DNA of 64,000 nt from Smallanthus sonchifolius (GCA_023525975.1 CM042032.1:37304001-37368000), one strand, 5' to 3'. Shown: positions 45,661 through 57,851, numbered from the stretch's first letter. Numbers and translations are program-made. Notes: a model not told the origin generated them from the letters alone.

Positions 45661-45697
45661 TGTTTAGTATATAAATGTTATTCTGAAAAATAATATT

Positions 45698-46125
45698 ACA
45701 TTGTGTTTTACTTACTAAATATTCACATTGTGTTTTACATACTAACTTAGTACATTGTGTTTTTCTTACTACACTGGCTCATGTTGTTTTAGTGAGTAAA
45801 TTAACAACTATGCACATGGTATTTAACTTACCAACTAGATTTGGACATCCTGTTTTACTTGCAAACTTAGAACACGGTGTTTGAGATTATAACTTAGTAC
45901 ATGATGTTTTAGTAACTTACAAACAATAATTGTGTTTATTTACTAACTTAGCATACGGTGATAAAACACAATGTAACTTACAAACTATTCACATTGTATT
46001 TTATTTACTAACTTAGCATATGGTGTTTTACTTTCTAAATTAGCACATTGTGTTTTATTTACTAGCTAGGCACATGGTGTTTTATTTACTAACTTAGCAC
46101 ATGGTGTTTTAGTTAGTCACTTACC
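45698..46125. repeat. About 14 tandem copies of a ~27 bp unit
   Basis: Units of the form ACATGGTGTTTTATTTACTA plus CTTAGC, mostly 27 bp, diverged by a few bases and interrupted by two longer variants. Similar CATGGCGTTTTAGT units occur singly at 43690-43745 and 44565-44600, on the other side of the FAR1 fragment. Confidence 0.85.
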
Positions 46126-46249
46126 AACATTATTTGAGTGCAAAACAATCGTGCAATGGAGTCCTTCGACCTGCATCTCTCTTCCTGGTTTAAGATTTGT
46201 GACCATGCTTGGATGATGTTTATGTGAACATACTGTCCTGGACGCAAAC

Positions 46250-48302
46250 TGTAACACCCAAAATTCCAAAACAATTTAAACTTTCAAAATGCTTGCGGAA
46301 GATGGTCTCAATTAAAAGTTTTACAAATAAGACATAAAATGTTAAAACATATGATAACGCCAAGTTAATTGTTTAGAATAACTATTACATAAGTTTAAGG
46401 TTTCTAAACAAGTTTTAACCAAAAGTTGTTTCATAAATGCCCAACATTAAAAGAGAGATCCAAATCTGAGCGCTTGACATCCCGAGGCTTATTCCACATC
46501 CCATAATTCATATTAGTAATGGTATAAACAATCCCCAAGACTCCTAAGGGTATAAATTAAGTAAAACCAAAATCCGAAAAAATCAGCGTATAGGAGCAGC
46601 GTTCAAGCCAACGTTCAACAAATGCCTACCGAGGTTCATATGCTGGCAACTTATGGGTCAGCGTTTGTACCAACATTTGACAGAGGCCTACCAGCGTTTC
46701 AAACGTTGGCATCAGGACTGCACACCCCAAAACCATTGTTATCCAACCCATTAAGCTTGATCCCCATATGGTTTTCACCATATTTCAACATATTCCAAGC
46801 ATATTTACACCATATATTTGTAACCCATTCATTATTAACCCCGAAAACAAACACACAACAATCCATGAGATCTAAGTCTTGTTTACATCTATGAAGTCAA
46901 GCTTTAAAAGTATTCCCATGATATTCATGTCCTCACAACCTCCATGAGAACCATGAACTCATATTCCACCAATTTATGTTCATGCCCTCACAACATCCAT
47001 AAGGACCATGACTTTGTTTCATCCACATAAAGATCAAGTTCTCATAACCTCCATGAGAACCTTGATCACAATTACACCATTTACATTCATATACTCACAA
47101 CATCCATGAGGACTATGAATTTGTTTCACACCCATGAGATTCAAGTTCTCACAGCCTCCATGAGAACCTTGAACTCACAATACTTCAATCTTAAAAGTTT
47201 GATTGCAAACAATTTCATGTACTTGATATTTTAACATGTAATCATCCAAACACATAATCAAGTATTCAACAAGCATAGAGATAATATCATTCATCTGAAC
47301 ACATGATCATACAAAACTTAGGGTAATAACCCAACTACCATTACTAAGTATGTGAATGAACACTTACCTTGGCTTTAGAGGATCCGTTTTGTTCTTCTTA
47401 TTTCAAAGCTTGATTACCTAAACAATTCATACCTATTGTTTAGTAATCTAAATTCACAAAGCACATTAAATTGTGTTTTGCATACTCTTATGAGTTAATG
47501 CTTGCACTAATGATTAAAATGATCAAACAACTTAATCCAGACCTTTAGCCTCCCAAAAATACCATAAAAAATCAGTAACTATTCAACTCAACCCATTTCA
47601 CCCATTTGGTTTGAGTTCATCATCCACCCAAGTTCTCAGAATCTTTGATTACCAAAAAGTTTAGGGATTTTCATTAGGTTTTGTGTTTATAAACTCCATA
47701 AACACTTAGAAACCTTTAATACAACATTTAAACATCCCAATAAAGAAAATCCCTAAATTCACCTCAAAAACCCTAATTTTTACATAATCAAATTAGATGT
47801 TAAAATGGTGAATTTCCTACACTATTAGCTTTGGATAAGCTAGACAACAACTTTTAACCAAGAATCACCCATCAAACATCCCCCAATTTCAGTAATTTAG
47901 GGTTTTTACCTGAAATCCTTCAAGAACACAAAAATGGTGATTCAAAGGATTGATTGTTACTTACTTAATGAATGAAAGGTAATGAGCAAAAAAAAAAGCC
48001 TTCAATCTAGCACATGCAAGTCTTCAATCCGAGATTAGAAATCTTCCTCCTTGTTTCCCATTAGAAAAATTCATAAGAACACACACATAAGTGTGTGTTA
48101 TGCTCTACTTTCACCCACCAAGTAAGTCAGCTTTGGCTGATTTACATAAATGGTCCATGAACTTCAAAATTTGACTCCTTCTTCCTAAAATCCAAGTATG
48201 CTCAATTACACGATGAACATTCCACTTTTATTTTAGTTATTTACAACTTTATAATATGCTTTCACATATGATTTATTTAAACCCGAAAAGTGGTTCGTTA
48301 CA
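46250..48302 (-). repeat. 3' LTR of a second family-B gypsy element
   Basis: 2053 bp bounded by TGTAACACCC and GTTCGTTACA (TG...CA in element orientation), preceded by CAAAC. A polypurine run (GGGGGGATGATT, minus) abuts it at 48303-48314. Repeated CTCACAACATCCATGAGGA and CCTCCATGAGAACC units fill 46900-47180. Motifs at 47360-47430 identify the decayed LTR at 16719-31589 as the same family. Confidence 0.75.
46900..47180. repeat. Imperfect tandem repeats in family-B LTR
   Basis: About five imperfect copies of a unit containing CTCACAACATCCATGAGGACC and TTCAAGTTCTCA, alternating in two forms. Part of the LTR. Confidence 0.6.
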
Positions 48303-48314
48303 AATCATCCCCCC

Positions 48315-51025
48315 TAAAATAGGGTTTCGTCCCCGAAACCTGTCATCATAAGAATAAGCTAGGGTAATACTTGAGCATTTCAACCTCATTCTCTGAAGTC
48401 ATATCCGCACCCTTCCTATGCTTCCATTGGATCAACACTTGGTTAATTTCTTTGTTGTGCAAGTGTTTCACCTTTCGATCAAGGATAGCAATAGGTTCTT
48501 CCACATAATTCAACTTGTCATCTACCTCAATATCATTAATAGGAATAAAGGTAGACTCATCTGTCAAACACTTTCGCACGTGTGACACATGAAAGGTGTT
48601 GTGAAGTTTACCAAATCTCCTTATATCTCTAAACGATAAGCCACCTTTCCAACCCGATCCAAGATCTTAAATGGCCCAATAAAACGAGGATTTAGCTTTC
48701 CACGTTTATCGTATCACCCCCTTCCATGGGAAGAGTTTTAAAAGTACAAATTCTCCCACTTGGAATTCAATTGGTCTTCTCCTCTTGTCCGTATAGGACT
48801 TTTGACGGTCTTGAGCAGATTTCAAGCGCGCTCTAATTTGGTCGATTTTGCTTGTCGCTTCCTCAACCACATCTTTACTTCCAAGCTCACGTTGGTCGAT
48901 TTCACCTTAACAAACTGGTGTCCAAAACCGTCTACCATATAACAATTCATAAGGCGGCATGCTGATACTCGAATGGTAGCTATTATTATATGAAAACTCG
49001 GACAACGGTAAATGGTCATCCCAATTTCTATCAAAATCTAGTACTCAAGCTCGAAGCATATCTTCGAGTGTTTGAATCGTTCTTTTGCTTTGCCCATCCG
49101 TTTGTGGATGATAGGCGGTGCTAAGATTTAATCTAGTACGCATATCCTCAAGCAGATTCTTCCAAAAATGGGAAGTAAAACGAGTATGTCGATCTGATAC
49201 AATCGTGATAGGTACACCATGAGGAGACACAATTTCCTTGATGTAAACATCCGCCAATCTTTCTAAGGAAATTTTTTTTCTTAATAGGATGGAAATGTGC
49301 ACTCTTGGTGAACTGGTCAACAACCACACAAATCGTATCATAACCCTTCCGAGTCTTAGAAAGTTTAGTGATAAAATACATAGTGAGATTTTCCCACTTT
49401 CAAAGGGGCACTTCAAGCGATTGAAGTTTCCCACAAGGATTTTGGTGCTCGACTTTTACCCGCAGGCACGTGAGACATTTCTCCACATATGATAGTTTCC
49501 CATAAGGCTTTTGGTGCTCGGATTTTACCCATAGAATACTTAGATTTGTGAGCCTCCTCTAAGATGATAGTCAAAACGTTTGAGAAATGAGGAATCCATA
49601 CTTGGATTTCAACCCCATGCTATTCACATCCAATTTATCCGCATAGACAACCATCCGTTCTTTCTTCAAATCTCCCCAAGAGCTACAGATTGAGCCTCTC
49701 AGATTTGATCAGTAAGAGACGATGACATAGTCATCTTATAGGATTTCACCTTTAAAGGTGAATGGCTAGTCTTACGACTAAGAGCATCCGCCACTATGTT
49801 TGCTTTACTCGGATGATAGAGTATTTCACAGTCATAATCTTTAACCGGTTCAAGCCACCCCCGTTGTCTCATATTGAGGTCCTTTTGGTCAAGAAAGTAC
49901 TTGAGACTCTTGTGGTTCGTGTAAATAGTGTAACGTACCCCATAAAAGATAATGCCTCTAAATCACGAGAGCGAAAACCAGGGCTGCAAGCTCCAATTCG
50001 TGGGTTGGATAATTCGCCTCATGAATCTTTAATTGTCTTGAGGCATATGCAATCACCTTACCTCTTTGCATAAGGATATAACCAAGTCCTTGATGCAGGA
50101 TAATTCGCCTCATGAATCTTTAATTGTCTTGAGGCATATGCAATCACCTTACCTCTTTGCATAAGGCCACAACCAAGTCCATGATGCAAGGCATCCGAGT
50201 ATACAACAAAATCTTTTGTTCCTTCAGGCAAAGGTAAGATAGGTGCCTTGGTTAACTTCTCTTTCAGAAGTTGAAAGACTGCTTCCTGATCGGAACCCCA
50301 AACGAATTTCGTATCCATACGAGTTAACTTAGTCATTGCCAAGGCAATACAAGAGAAATCCTCAATGAAACGCCGATAATAACCAACCTTTGAGTGCTTC
50401 GATTTTGGATGGGTCAACAGAGATTCCCTGTGAATTTACCACATGACCTAAGAATTGAATTTCATGAAGTTAGAAAGCACACTTGGAGAATTTAGCATAC
50501 AACTTCTCCTTTATTAGCGAAGAGAATAGGCGCACCCCAAGGAGAGACGCTCGGGCGTATAAAACCCTTGTCGAGCAACTCTTGAAGTTGAGTCATCAAA
50601 TCCTTCATTTCCGGTGGTGCCAAATGATAAGGTGCTTTAGCAACCGAATTAGCTTCCGAGACTAGGTTAATTCCAAATTAAACCTCCCTTTCAGAAGGAA
50701 TCCCCGGTAATTCATCCGGAAAGACATCTTCGATTTGATTCAAAACAGGAACATCGCGAATCTCTAAAGCACCTCGATTAGAATCCGAGACATAAGCCAT
50801 GAATGCTGAACATCCGTGGACTAAATACTTCATCGCCTTGAGATAAAAACAAAATAGATTATCCCCCTTCCTTTCACCCCGTACATAGATTGATTTCCTG
50901 AAGGGGAGGTAACATGAATTGCCTTCGCTTCACACAAGATGTTCGCTTTGAATCTCGACAACCAATCCATTGCTACTATGAAATCAAATTCTCCTAAAAC
51001 CATAGGAACTAGATCTATGATGAAT
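48315..51025 (-). pseudogene. Decayed family-B gypsy pol
   Basis: From right to left: protease end (VAMDWLSRF, about 50960); RT start (PPEMKDLMTQLQELLDKG, near 50560-50610). A deletion near 50513-50520 removes the catalytic RT core. Then KIEALKG... and GYYRRFIEDFSCIALAMTKL, RNase H (VVYSDALHHGLGCGLMQRG, 50058-50417). Integrase has VSDRHTRF and STAYHPQTDGQSKRTIQ (49045-49260), with the C-terminal chromodomain-like end at 48346-48588 (QWKHRKGADMT). Many stops and frameshifts. A 91 bp tandem duplication is at 50009-50190. Confidence 0.8.
50009..50190. repeat. 91 bp tandem duplication in RNase H region
   Basis: The unit starting ATAATTCGCCTCATGAATC at 50009 is repeated at 50100 with a few differences near its end. 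It disrupts the pseudogene frame. Confidence 0.85.
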
Positions 51026-52438
51026 TATCACACCCCGCCCGGGCACCCCCTAGACGTTACTAGGCCGTGACGTTGATTGGCACCGGCGGTACCTGCTTTG
51101 GTTTCAGAGTTTGTATTGTGCATTTGAATAACGTTTTTTCAAAGGATAATTTCTTTTATAAATCTCAATCTCGAGGGTTGGTTTTGTAAATATAAGAATC
51201 TAATCGTGTAGACAAAAAATCTTTATTCATTTACTTGGGTATAACCACCCGATTGTTTTGATACATTGAAACCGAAATTAAATCCCTGACAAAAGTCAGT
51301 AAGACCTACAAGGTAGGTAACTGCCTAGGGAATCATAGTTCTTTTGGAACCTATCCTTGTATGATTTCTCCTGGTCCTTCTCGTGCTTGGATACAATCCA
51401 CCTTAGCAAAAACCTATATAATATTTTCTGGTTGAATCGGGTCTAGGTGTGTAGCCCGACCCATATATACAACAAAACTGACATCTATCTTCGAGACTAT
51501 ATCCGTAGCCAGTCCCGACAGATAATGTTTATTTATTCATTTCCTGAAAAAATTTGAAAATGAACGTCAGAGATGAGCTGGTGAATACTTTATGACATCA
51601 AAATTCCTTTATCAAACGACAAAACAGTTGATTAAGTAATTAAACATAAATTCCGAAGGGAGACAGTGAACACATCACTCCGTCCCTTTTTATGGTGGGT
51701 ATACATTGGTCACATACTCGAGGGCTACGTGGACTCACAGGATCCCCCGTTTTACAACATTCACTCGACTCTTTATGTGCCAACCCCGTCCGGTCGTATA
51801 TTCCCGGACGAGTATAAATATTTTATCAAACTTTACATATGCATATGATAGGGTAACAAATCACCTCTGGGGTTATATCCGTAGCCAACCCCACACGGTT
51901 GTATGCATTAAGTATTTAACTTCGTGTTTTTCCCTTTTCAAAAACATAAATAGTTTTATCGTTGCGTGGGTGTGTTTGTAGCACACTCACGACGTAAAAC
52001 CGAATTTTATACAGACTCGTAGTCACCTTGATTTGGAGTGGAAGATGGTAAACTTAGTGCATAATGGCTTAACTGGTTAAAGCCTAAAGCTCTAGCACTT
52101 TATCTTAACTTCTACACGCTTCTCGGGTTTCTATGGCTCTAAACGCTCTAGTCCGGTCGATAAGAGAAAGCCAGTCGAACTCGAAGGAGCGGCTTAGGAG
52201 TCGGGATGGCAGAGGAATGCTCGAGAGAACTCGAGTTGGTGAGTTAAGGTGTGGAAAATGCAAATGAAGTGGATTTCTATTAATAGGCTGATTCCAGCCC
52301 CGTAGCGGACCGTCAGCCAGGGAGCTGGCGGTCCGCTACCGCCTCAAATATATGCTTTCTTGACACGTGGAGGCTCCAGGTGACATGCGAGACACACATC
52401 CGTAGCGGACCATGTGGGAATTCCTTGGCGGTCCGCCA
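51026..52438 (-). repeat. LTR G inserted in the family-B pol, interrupted at right
   Basis: Starts with a degenerate TATCACACCCCGCCCGG terminus at 51026 that breaks the pol pseudogene. No ORF. In the minus orientation, palindromes GTAGCGGACCG...CGGTCCGCTAC (52302-52345) and GTAGCGGACC...GGCGGTCCGCC (52400-52438) precede a CTATTAATAG TATA-like box (52278-52287). Its other end is cut by LTR H at 52439. Confidence 0.6.
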
Positions 52439-52908
52439 TGTCACACCCCAACCGACGGCGGAATACGTCGGGGCGGGACATGTAGACTGTTCATAAGCAC
52501 GTGGTTCAACTAAAATTCCATATATTAAATAATTGAATTTCATAACAAGTTCAACTAATACAATCAAAGGAAATGAAATACATCAACGAGGTCTAACTAT
52601 TTATTTAACTAGGTCCTCAATTCCTATGTGCAGCATCTTGAATATGAATTCAAAGCTTAGTACCCGAAACATGTTTAAGATGAGAGGGTCAACTATAAAT
52701 AGTTGGTGAGCATACATAGGTTTTGACACCACAAGTAAAGTTCAAATGTTTTGTGTACAATTCATATGATACATGGTTTATAAAGCATTTATGAAGAATC
52801 TAAGTTAAGCTAGTTGCACAAATGTAACCTTGTAACCGAAGGACATAACAACACATGTTATCCTAATGTATGGCATAACAACACATGTTATCCTGATGTA
52901 AATGTAGG
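52439..52908 (-). repeat. LTR H fragment, cut by the second copia element
   Basis: Begins TGTCACACCCCAACCGACGG at 52439. About 470 bp of LTR-like sequence follows, including GTTGGTGAGCATACATAGG, which resembles the spacer near the end of the gypsy LTRs. It then stops at the copia LTR boundary. Direct repeat ATAACAACACATGTTATCC appears twice (52846-52895). Confidence 0.5.
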
Positions 52909-53432
52909 TGTAGGTCCCTCGGGTGTGGCGGATCGTCACATGCAAGTGGGTCTACTAGTCGGACCGGGTGCGAAATACCCGTGACTAGGTGGAGAGTCTT
53001 ACAGCAAAAAGTAAACCGACAAGTGAATCACTTTAAACTTTCGTCTATTATAAACACTTGAAGGTTACAGAGAGAAAAACTGAATATACAAGGTCTGAGT
53101 ATCTGCCTGCGTACTTGTCTGCTGTCAACCTATCCTATTTATACACGACCTGGTCTCTGCGCACTTAGCAAGTGCGCAGGGCAACTTGCTCATGCGTACT
53201 TAGCAAGTACGCAAGGTATTCTTGCGTACTTGCTAAGTACGCATGAACTAATTCCTACGCACATACAAGTGCGCAAAACAGTTAGAGATTTCAGCAACAG
53301 TCAATATGTAAAAGTAAATATAACTCGATAACTATTACATACAGACACTTACAAACAAAGACAAATTCATACATGAAAGTACAAAAACTAAGACTCTATC
53401 CAGAGTGTTTGTCATAGGAAAGTGCTTCAACA
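52909..53432 (-). repeat. 3' LTR of copia 2
   Basis: 524 bp, ends TGTTGAAGCACTTTC and ...GAGGGACCTACA in element orientation. Polypurine AGGGGGAGTT lies at 53433-53442. Palindromes 53157-53274 precede the TATA box GTGTATAAATAGG (minus, 53134-53146). Confidence 0.88.
53134..53274 (-). promoter_or_regulatory. LTR promoter of copia 2: palindromes plus TATA box
   Basis: Four palindromes such as GCGTACTTGCTAAGTACGC and GCGCACTTAGCAAGTGCGC lie about 10 bp upstream of TATAAATA in element orientation. The layout equals that of copia 1. Confidence 0.7.
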
Positions 53433-53541
53433 AACTCCCCCTTGACAACAGCTCTGGATCGTCTTCGATCTTCAGTCTTCGTTCTTCATAGCTATGCATC
53501 TTTAGCTTCCATCTTCTTCTTGTAGTCAAAGCAGAACTTGA

Positions 53542-55666
53542 TCACCTTGTCATATTTAGAAGCAAGGAATTTCGTCCATTCGTCTGTATGCATGCATACC
53601 TGTCTGCTAGTGCCTCCAGATCTTTCACAGAGAAGTTATTGAAGCAGACTTCATCAAATACTGTGATTAGTTCCCTCGGCACTAAGCATCCACTTTCTGA
53701 CCGTACCATTCCTATCACCACAGCCTCGCCCGTTTTAGGATCTACGTACCAGTACCACATGTCACCGAGGATATCCTGAGATAAGTTGCTCAGGGGAATC
53801 TTGGTTTCACATAGCACTGGCTTGTATACCAGTTTCTTTAAGCGTTTCTTAGTCACAGGATGTCTAGCATTCTTATCCTTGACTCGCTTGGGCACTTAAG
53901 GCTTGAACACCTCAAACTTCCTAGATCTTGCTTCCCGCTGTAGAACCTTCCACAAACCTATTGCTACTGCGTGATTTGAGTGACCCAGTAGCTCTCGGTT
54001 GCTAGGTTCACTAGGTAAGGAGTTGAACGCTTCACTGGTTGGTTTCAAGTATTGAACCCCCCAGATCGTTTGATTGCGAACATCTGCTTATCTTCCTCGA
54101 ACCTTACTGCCAAGATCATCCCTGTTGCTCCTTGTTTGTCTATGATAGAAGTCTCTTGCCAAACAGGAGCTGGACCCTTTGATGAACTAGCAGGCATATC
54201 TTTATCTTTTGGTGCCTCCGGATCCGCAGGTGTAGGGTCAACTGGATTGTGAATGTGATGATGGAAGGTGTGATGGTGACTGACTCTGTGAGAATTGGAG
54301 TAGTCACCGCCACCTGGACATATGTGACAGGGAGGGTCACTATCACAGGAACTTCCTCTGTGCTAGTAGTAACCGCCACATCAGGTTGTACCTGTGGCCT
54401 TCTCCTCTATCGCCTGTATAATTGCTGTGAAGGTGGGGTAGAGGCTGAATTAGTACTTTCAGCCAAAACTTGTACTTGCTGCTGGGCAGTGACCTCCACC
54501 TCACTGGGAAAAGCATGTTGCTGCCTATCCCCCCTGTTCTTGTTTATACTTTCACGCCTTTGTCTCTGAATAGCAGCGTCAGAGTCAGAATCTGGCTCAT
54601 ATTCACTGCTGGATGACTGTCGCTTTCTCTTTGAGGACGACTCAGGAAGGGTCACCTTCGTCGTTCTTCTCGGGTGAGCCTGTGATGGTGCATCATCAGA
54701 ATCAGAAGAATCAGACTCTGTCTCTTCGGAGTCGAATCTCTCAGCACCATCATGACCTGCTTTGTCATCACCATGTTCCGACGATTCATCCACACTTTCA
54801 TCTTCCTCTACTTGTTGTTGTTGTTCATCCGAATGTGCACTTATCTCTGGCTCTGAGTCTTGGCTAAACCATCTCCAGTCACCCGGTGCCACATACACTT
54901 CGTTTATTAGGTGGCCAAAGAGTGTTGTGTGCTCAGGGGTAGGTTCTACACTGCCTGGCTTCAAGAATTGTGCAAACACACTCTTGTCCACCCTCTTAAC
55001 TTGCAATCTCTCCCCAGTAGCAGGGAGGTTTGGCAACGCATCGTCAATCAGTAGTTGCACAAACCTTGGGTATAACAAGAACCTGAACCTCTCAGCCGTG
55101 TTTATCTGATCATTTATGGCTTTGAATATGTATCTTGAGAAGTTGTAGCCCTTGCTGAGAGATAAGCCAACCATGGCTGCAGCAAGATCATGACCCATTA
55201 CATCCTTTCCCACCTTTCTTGAGGAGATGCACATGATCATGACGTGGGCAAAATATCTCCTCTGTTCGAGCACCCACATTTTCTTATATGAAGCATAATC
55301 TCTAACACCGACGTACCCCATTCTTTGCCTCCAACAACCATCCACAATGTAGTCAGGATAGGCTGTTGGGTCGGTGGAGAGATCTCGGAATTGCTAGACC
55401 CGTCTAATTGTGTCTTCAGAGAAGGCGATGTCATGACCCGCCATGGTAGCCCTTATAACATTGGGGGTTACCGTACAATCATGCTCTGCGGTCTCCCAGA
55501 ACTGCTCGAGATATGGTCTTGAAACAATCGGGTCTGCGGAAATAACATAACTGATTCTTGTACGGTTCAAGAATTCAATTATCTCTCGGTACTGCAATGC
55601 ATCACCCTTCCACTCTGGTTCTGTATGTGCTAGGAGATTGAACTCATTTGTAAACGCACGAGCCAT
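53542..55666 (-). pseudogene. Env-position accessory ORF of copia 2, function unknown
   Basis: Starts MARAFTNEFNLLAHTEPEWK at 55666, two bases after an acceptor-like TTTTTGCAG. An N-terminal domain (IEFLNRTRISYVISADPIV, LEQFWETAEHD, ATMAGHDIAFSEDTIRR) continues through KGYNFSRYIFKAIND and FRFLLYPRFVQLLIDDALP. Next come an acidic serine-rich segment (EETESDSSDSDDAPSQAHPR), a Gln/Thr-rich part and a basic C-terminal domain (KKRLKKLVYKPVLCETK, WYWYVDPKTGEAVVIGMVR). In-frame TAG codons at 55394-55396 and 54407-54409, a frame change near 54270 and a stop near 53896 interrupt about 700 codons. There is no hydrophobic signal or membrane segment, unlike true env. Asteraceae genomes contain many related predicted proteins, from memory. 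The role is unknown. Confidence 0.7.
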
Positions 55667-55796
55667 ACCTGCAAAAACACACAGAAAACACAATAAGAAC
55701 AACAAGTTTCATTGGAATTGAAAATACATGACTCAGTATAGCAGTTACTCGTTGAACTGAAATTTCAGACTTTGAAATTTTTCACAAGTGTTGGTC

Positions 55797-55887
55797 CTGC
55801 GTACTTAACAAGTACGCAGGAATTTGTTCTTGCGTACTTAACAAGTACGCATGAATTACTTCTTGCGTACTTGTTATTTGCGCAAGA
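55797..55887 (-). repeat. Palindrome cluster just upstream of env-position ORF (copia 2)
   Basis: Two good palindromes (GCGTACTTAACAAGTACGC) and a third partial one, about 130 bp before the ORF start. Counterpart of 19969-20060 in copia 1. No TATA box seen downstream. Confidence 0.8.
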
Positions 55888-56400
55888 AACGAACTTGTAC
55901 AGTTTCAACAGTTTCAATCAGATGTTTAAAAATGATGTGGATTAGGTCACCACAAGGTCGGAATACATGATTCTAGCCTTGGGACCAATATCAACACCAA
56001 TTAACTGCTACATTTGTCACAATTTTGACCTAAATTCGATCCGACGTCAATCAGAGAGTCAAGGTCAAAATCAAGAGTCTATAAGGACGATTAATGACTG
56101 ATTAAGGTTCGATTATTGATTCTAAGCATGTTTTAACTATAATGGGTTACCAAAACAACCAAAAGTTTATCTAGAATCCAGATTCAAACCCTAAAATATT
56201 TCAAATTCTTGAATCGGTCCGAAAGACGAGATTTAATGTATGAAATGCCCTACAATTCTCACCAGGTGGTGATGATGATGATACTAGAATCGGGACGAAA
56301 AAACCGGTTAGGACACTCGAATTTTTGAGTAAAAATGCCGGAGGGAAGTTCAACACTTGAGAAGTTTGAATTAGTTAAAAATTCTAAAAAATATCTAAGT

Positions 56401-56518
56401 ATTATATTTATACCCAACACAAAAAGGTCTTGCGTACTTGCTAAGTGCGCAAGACTTAACTCCTGCGTACTTACTAAGTACGCAAGACTTAACTCTTGCG
56501 TACTTGTTAAGTACGCAG
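56401..56518 (-). promoter_or_regulatory. Possible internal promoter of copia 2: palindromes plus TATA
   Basis: Three palindromes (56431-56451, 56463-56484, 56497-56517) are followed 18 bp downstream on the minus strand by GGGTATAAATATAAT (56401-56414). It is a copy of the LTR promoter layout located 1.3 kb after pol and about 0.75 kb before the accessory ORF ATG. Confidence 0.6.
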
Positions 56519-57851
56519 AGACCCTTAAATGCGCAAATTTTCAACTCAAATTATGAAGATTTCAAGTCAAATAACGAACAAGATAAACAACATTCAATCA
56601 AGAGGATTCAAAATCAATTCAGGAAGGTTAAACACAAATATTTTTGGCTTTTCTGATTGGGATTGAACTATACACAAACTTAAAATCTTTTTGATTTTTT
56701 CTAGATAGAAATATACACGTATTCACACAGACTATTTTTGATCAAAGACACGAGCAGATGATCATATCAGGCTAACTTATAGCAAAAACGATACAATATA
56801 AACATCAAAGAATATGGGATCATGTCATGGATTAGTATTTATTCATACGTAATAAGCACATAAACAAGTAATTCAAGTTGACAATATTATAAGATTTGAA
56901 ACTATAAGCATCTTTGTATCACGTTCTTGTGTGTTAAGGAATTGATTATAAGATATACAACGTGTACCCCACTGATATGCTACAGTAATGTAAGTTGCAC
57001 TATCTCAAGGCATCTAAGATTTTCCCAATAATTTTCTAAATTTTCAGAATGAAGCTACATCAATTAGCATAGGAAAAAACAAGCAGAATACATAAGGATT
57101 ATCAGGAATCATAAGATTCAGAATCGAGTGATTCATTTGTCTTGGTTTCATTTGATTTCTTCATTGAATATCGGTATGATGATTCAGGATAATGAATATG
57201 GTGTTTGAGTATTAAGGTAAGGGAATCCAACTTTTATCTAGATTTGATTTCAATGAATCAGGAGTGATTCAAGGGTGAATACATGCTCCACGGTTGATGT
57301 TGAGACATGTCTTGATTCAATCTCTCATTGCATACTTGTGAGTATGGGCAGTGAGATGAACCACATTAATTGTGCTAAAGACATAACTCGAAACTGATCT
57401 CAGAAGAAAAGTATTGCCAAAATCTAACATCCTATATCTGATAATGATCTTTTGCATTCTTTTACGCACACACACTAGCAAACATGGGTTCAAATCACAG
57501 TTGTAATTTAGATTTAGTTTCCATACTACTAGTGATTCAAAGACGCATACAACCTTTTGACAATTCAAATTACTTGTAGATAAACAGATTAAAAACATAA
57601 TAATTTAAACAATTAAGTAAGCATGACGCAATCATTTCCCATATGAGCAGTCTATGACGCTTAGATCATTTCTGATGTACTATCATTTCCTCTTTTCTCA
57701 AGTTAACTTTGAAATTTTCTCCATTTTCTATTTTCTATTTTCTTTTTGATTTTGTAAAATATTTTGAAAATTAAAACAACTATACAGAAAATTTAAAAGG
57801 AAATAAAATTTAACTTCCAAGAATTGAATTGATTTGAGAAAAATAAAATTT
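56519..57851. other. Non-coding region downstream of pol in copia 2
   Basis: AT-rich, no credible ORF. Aligns over most of its length with copia 1 around 20757-22134, so it belongs to the element. A conserved spacing with the palindrome/TATA module is seen in both. Confidence 0.6.

Noticed and set aside
54613..55109. Plus-strand ORFs opposite the accessory ORF
   Set aside because: They mirror the acidic serine-rich coding segment on the minus strand and have no recognisable domains.
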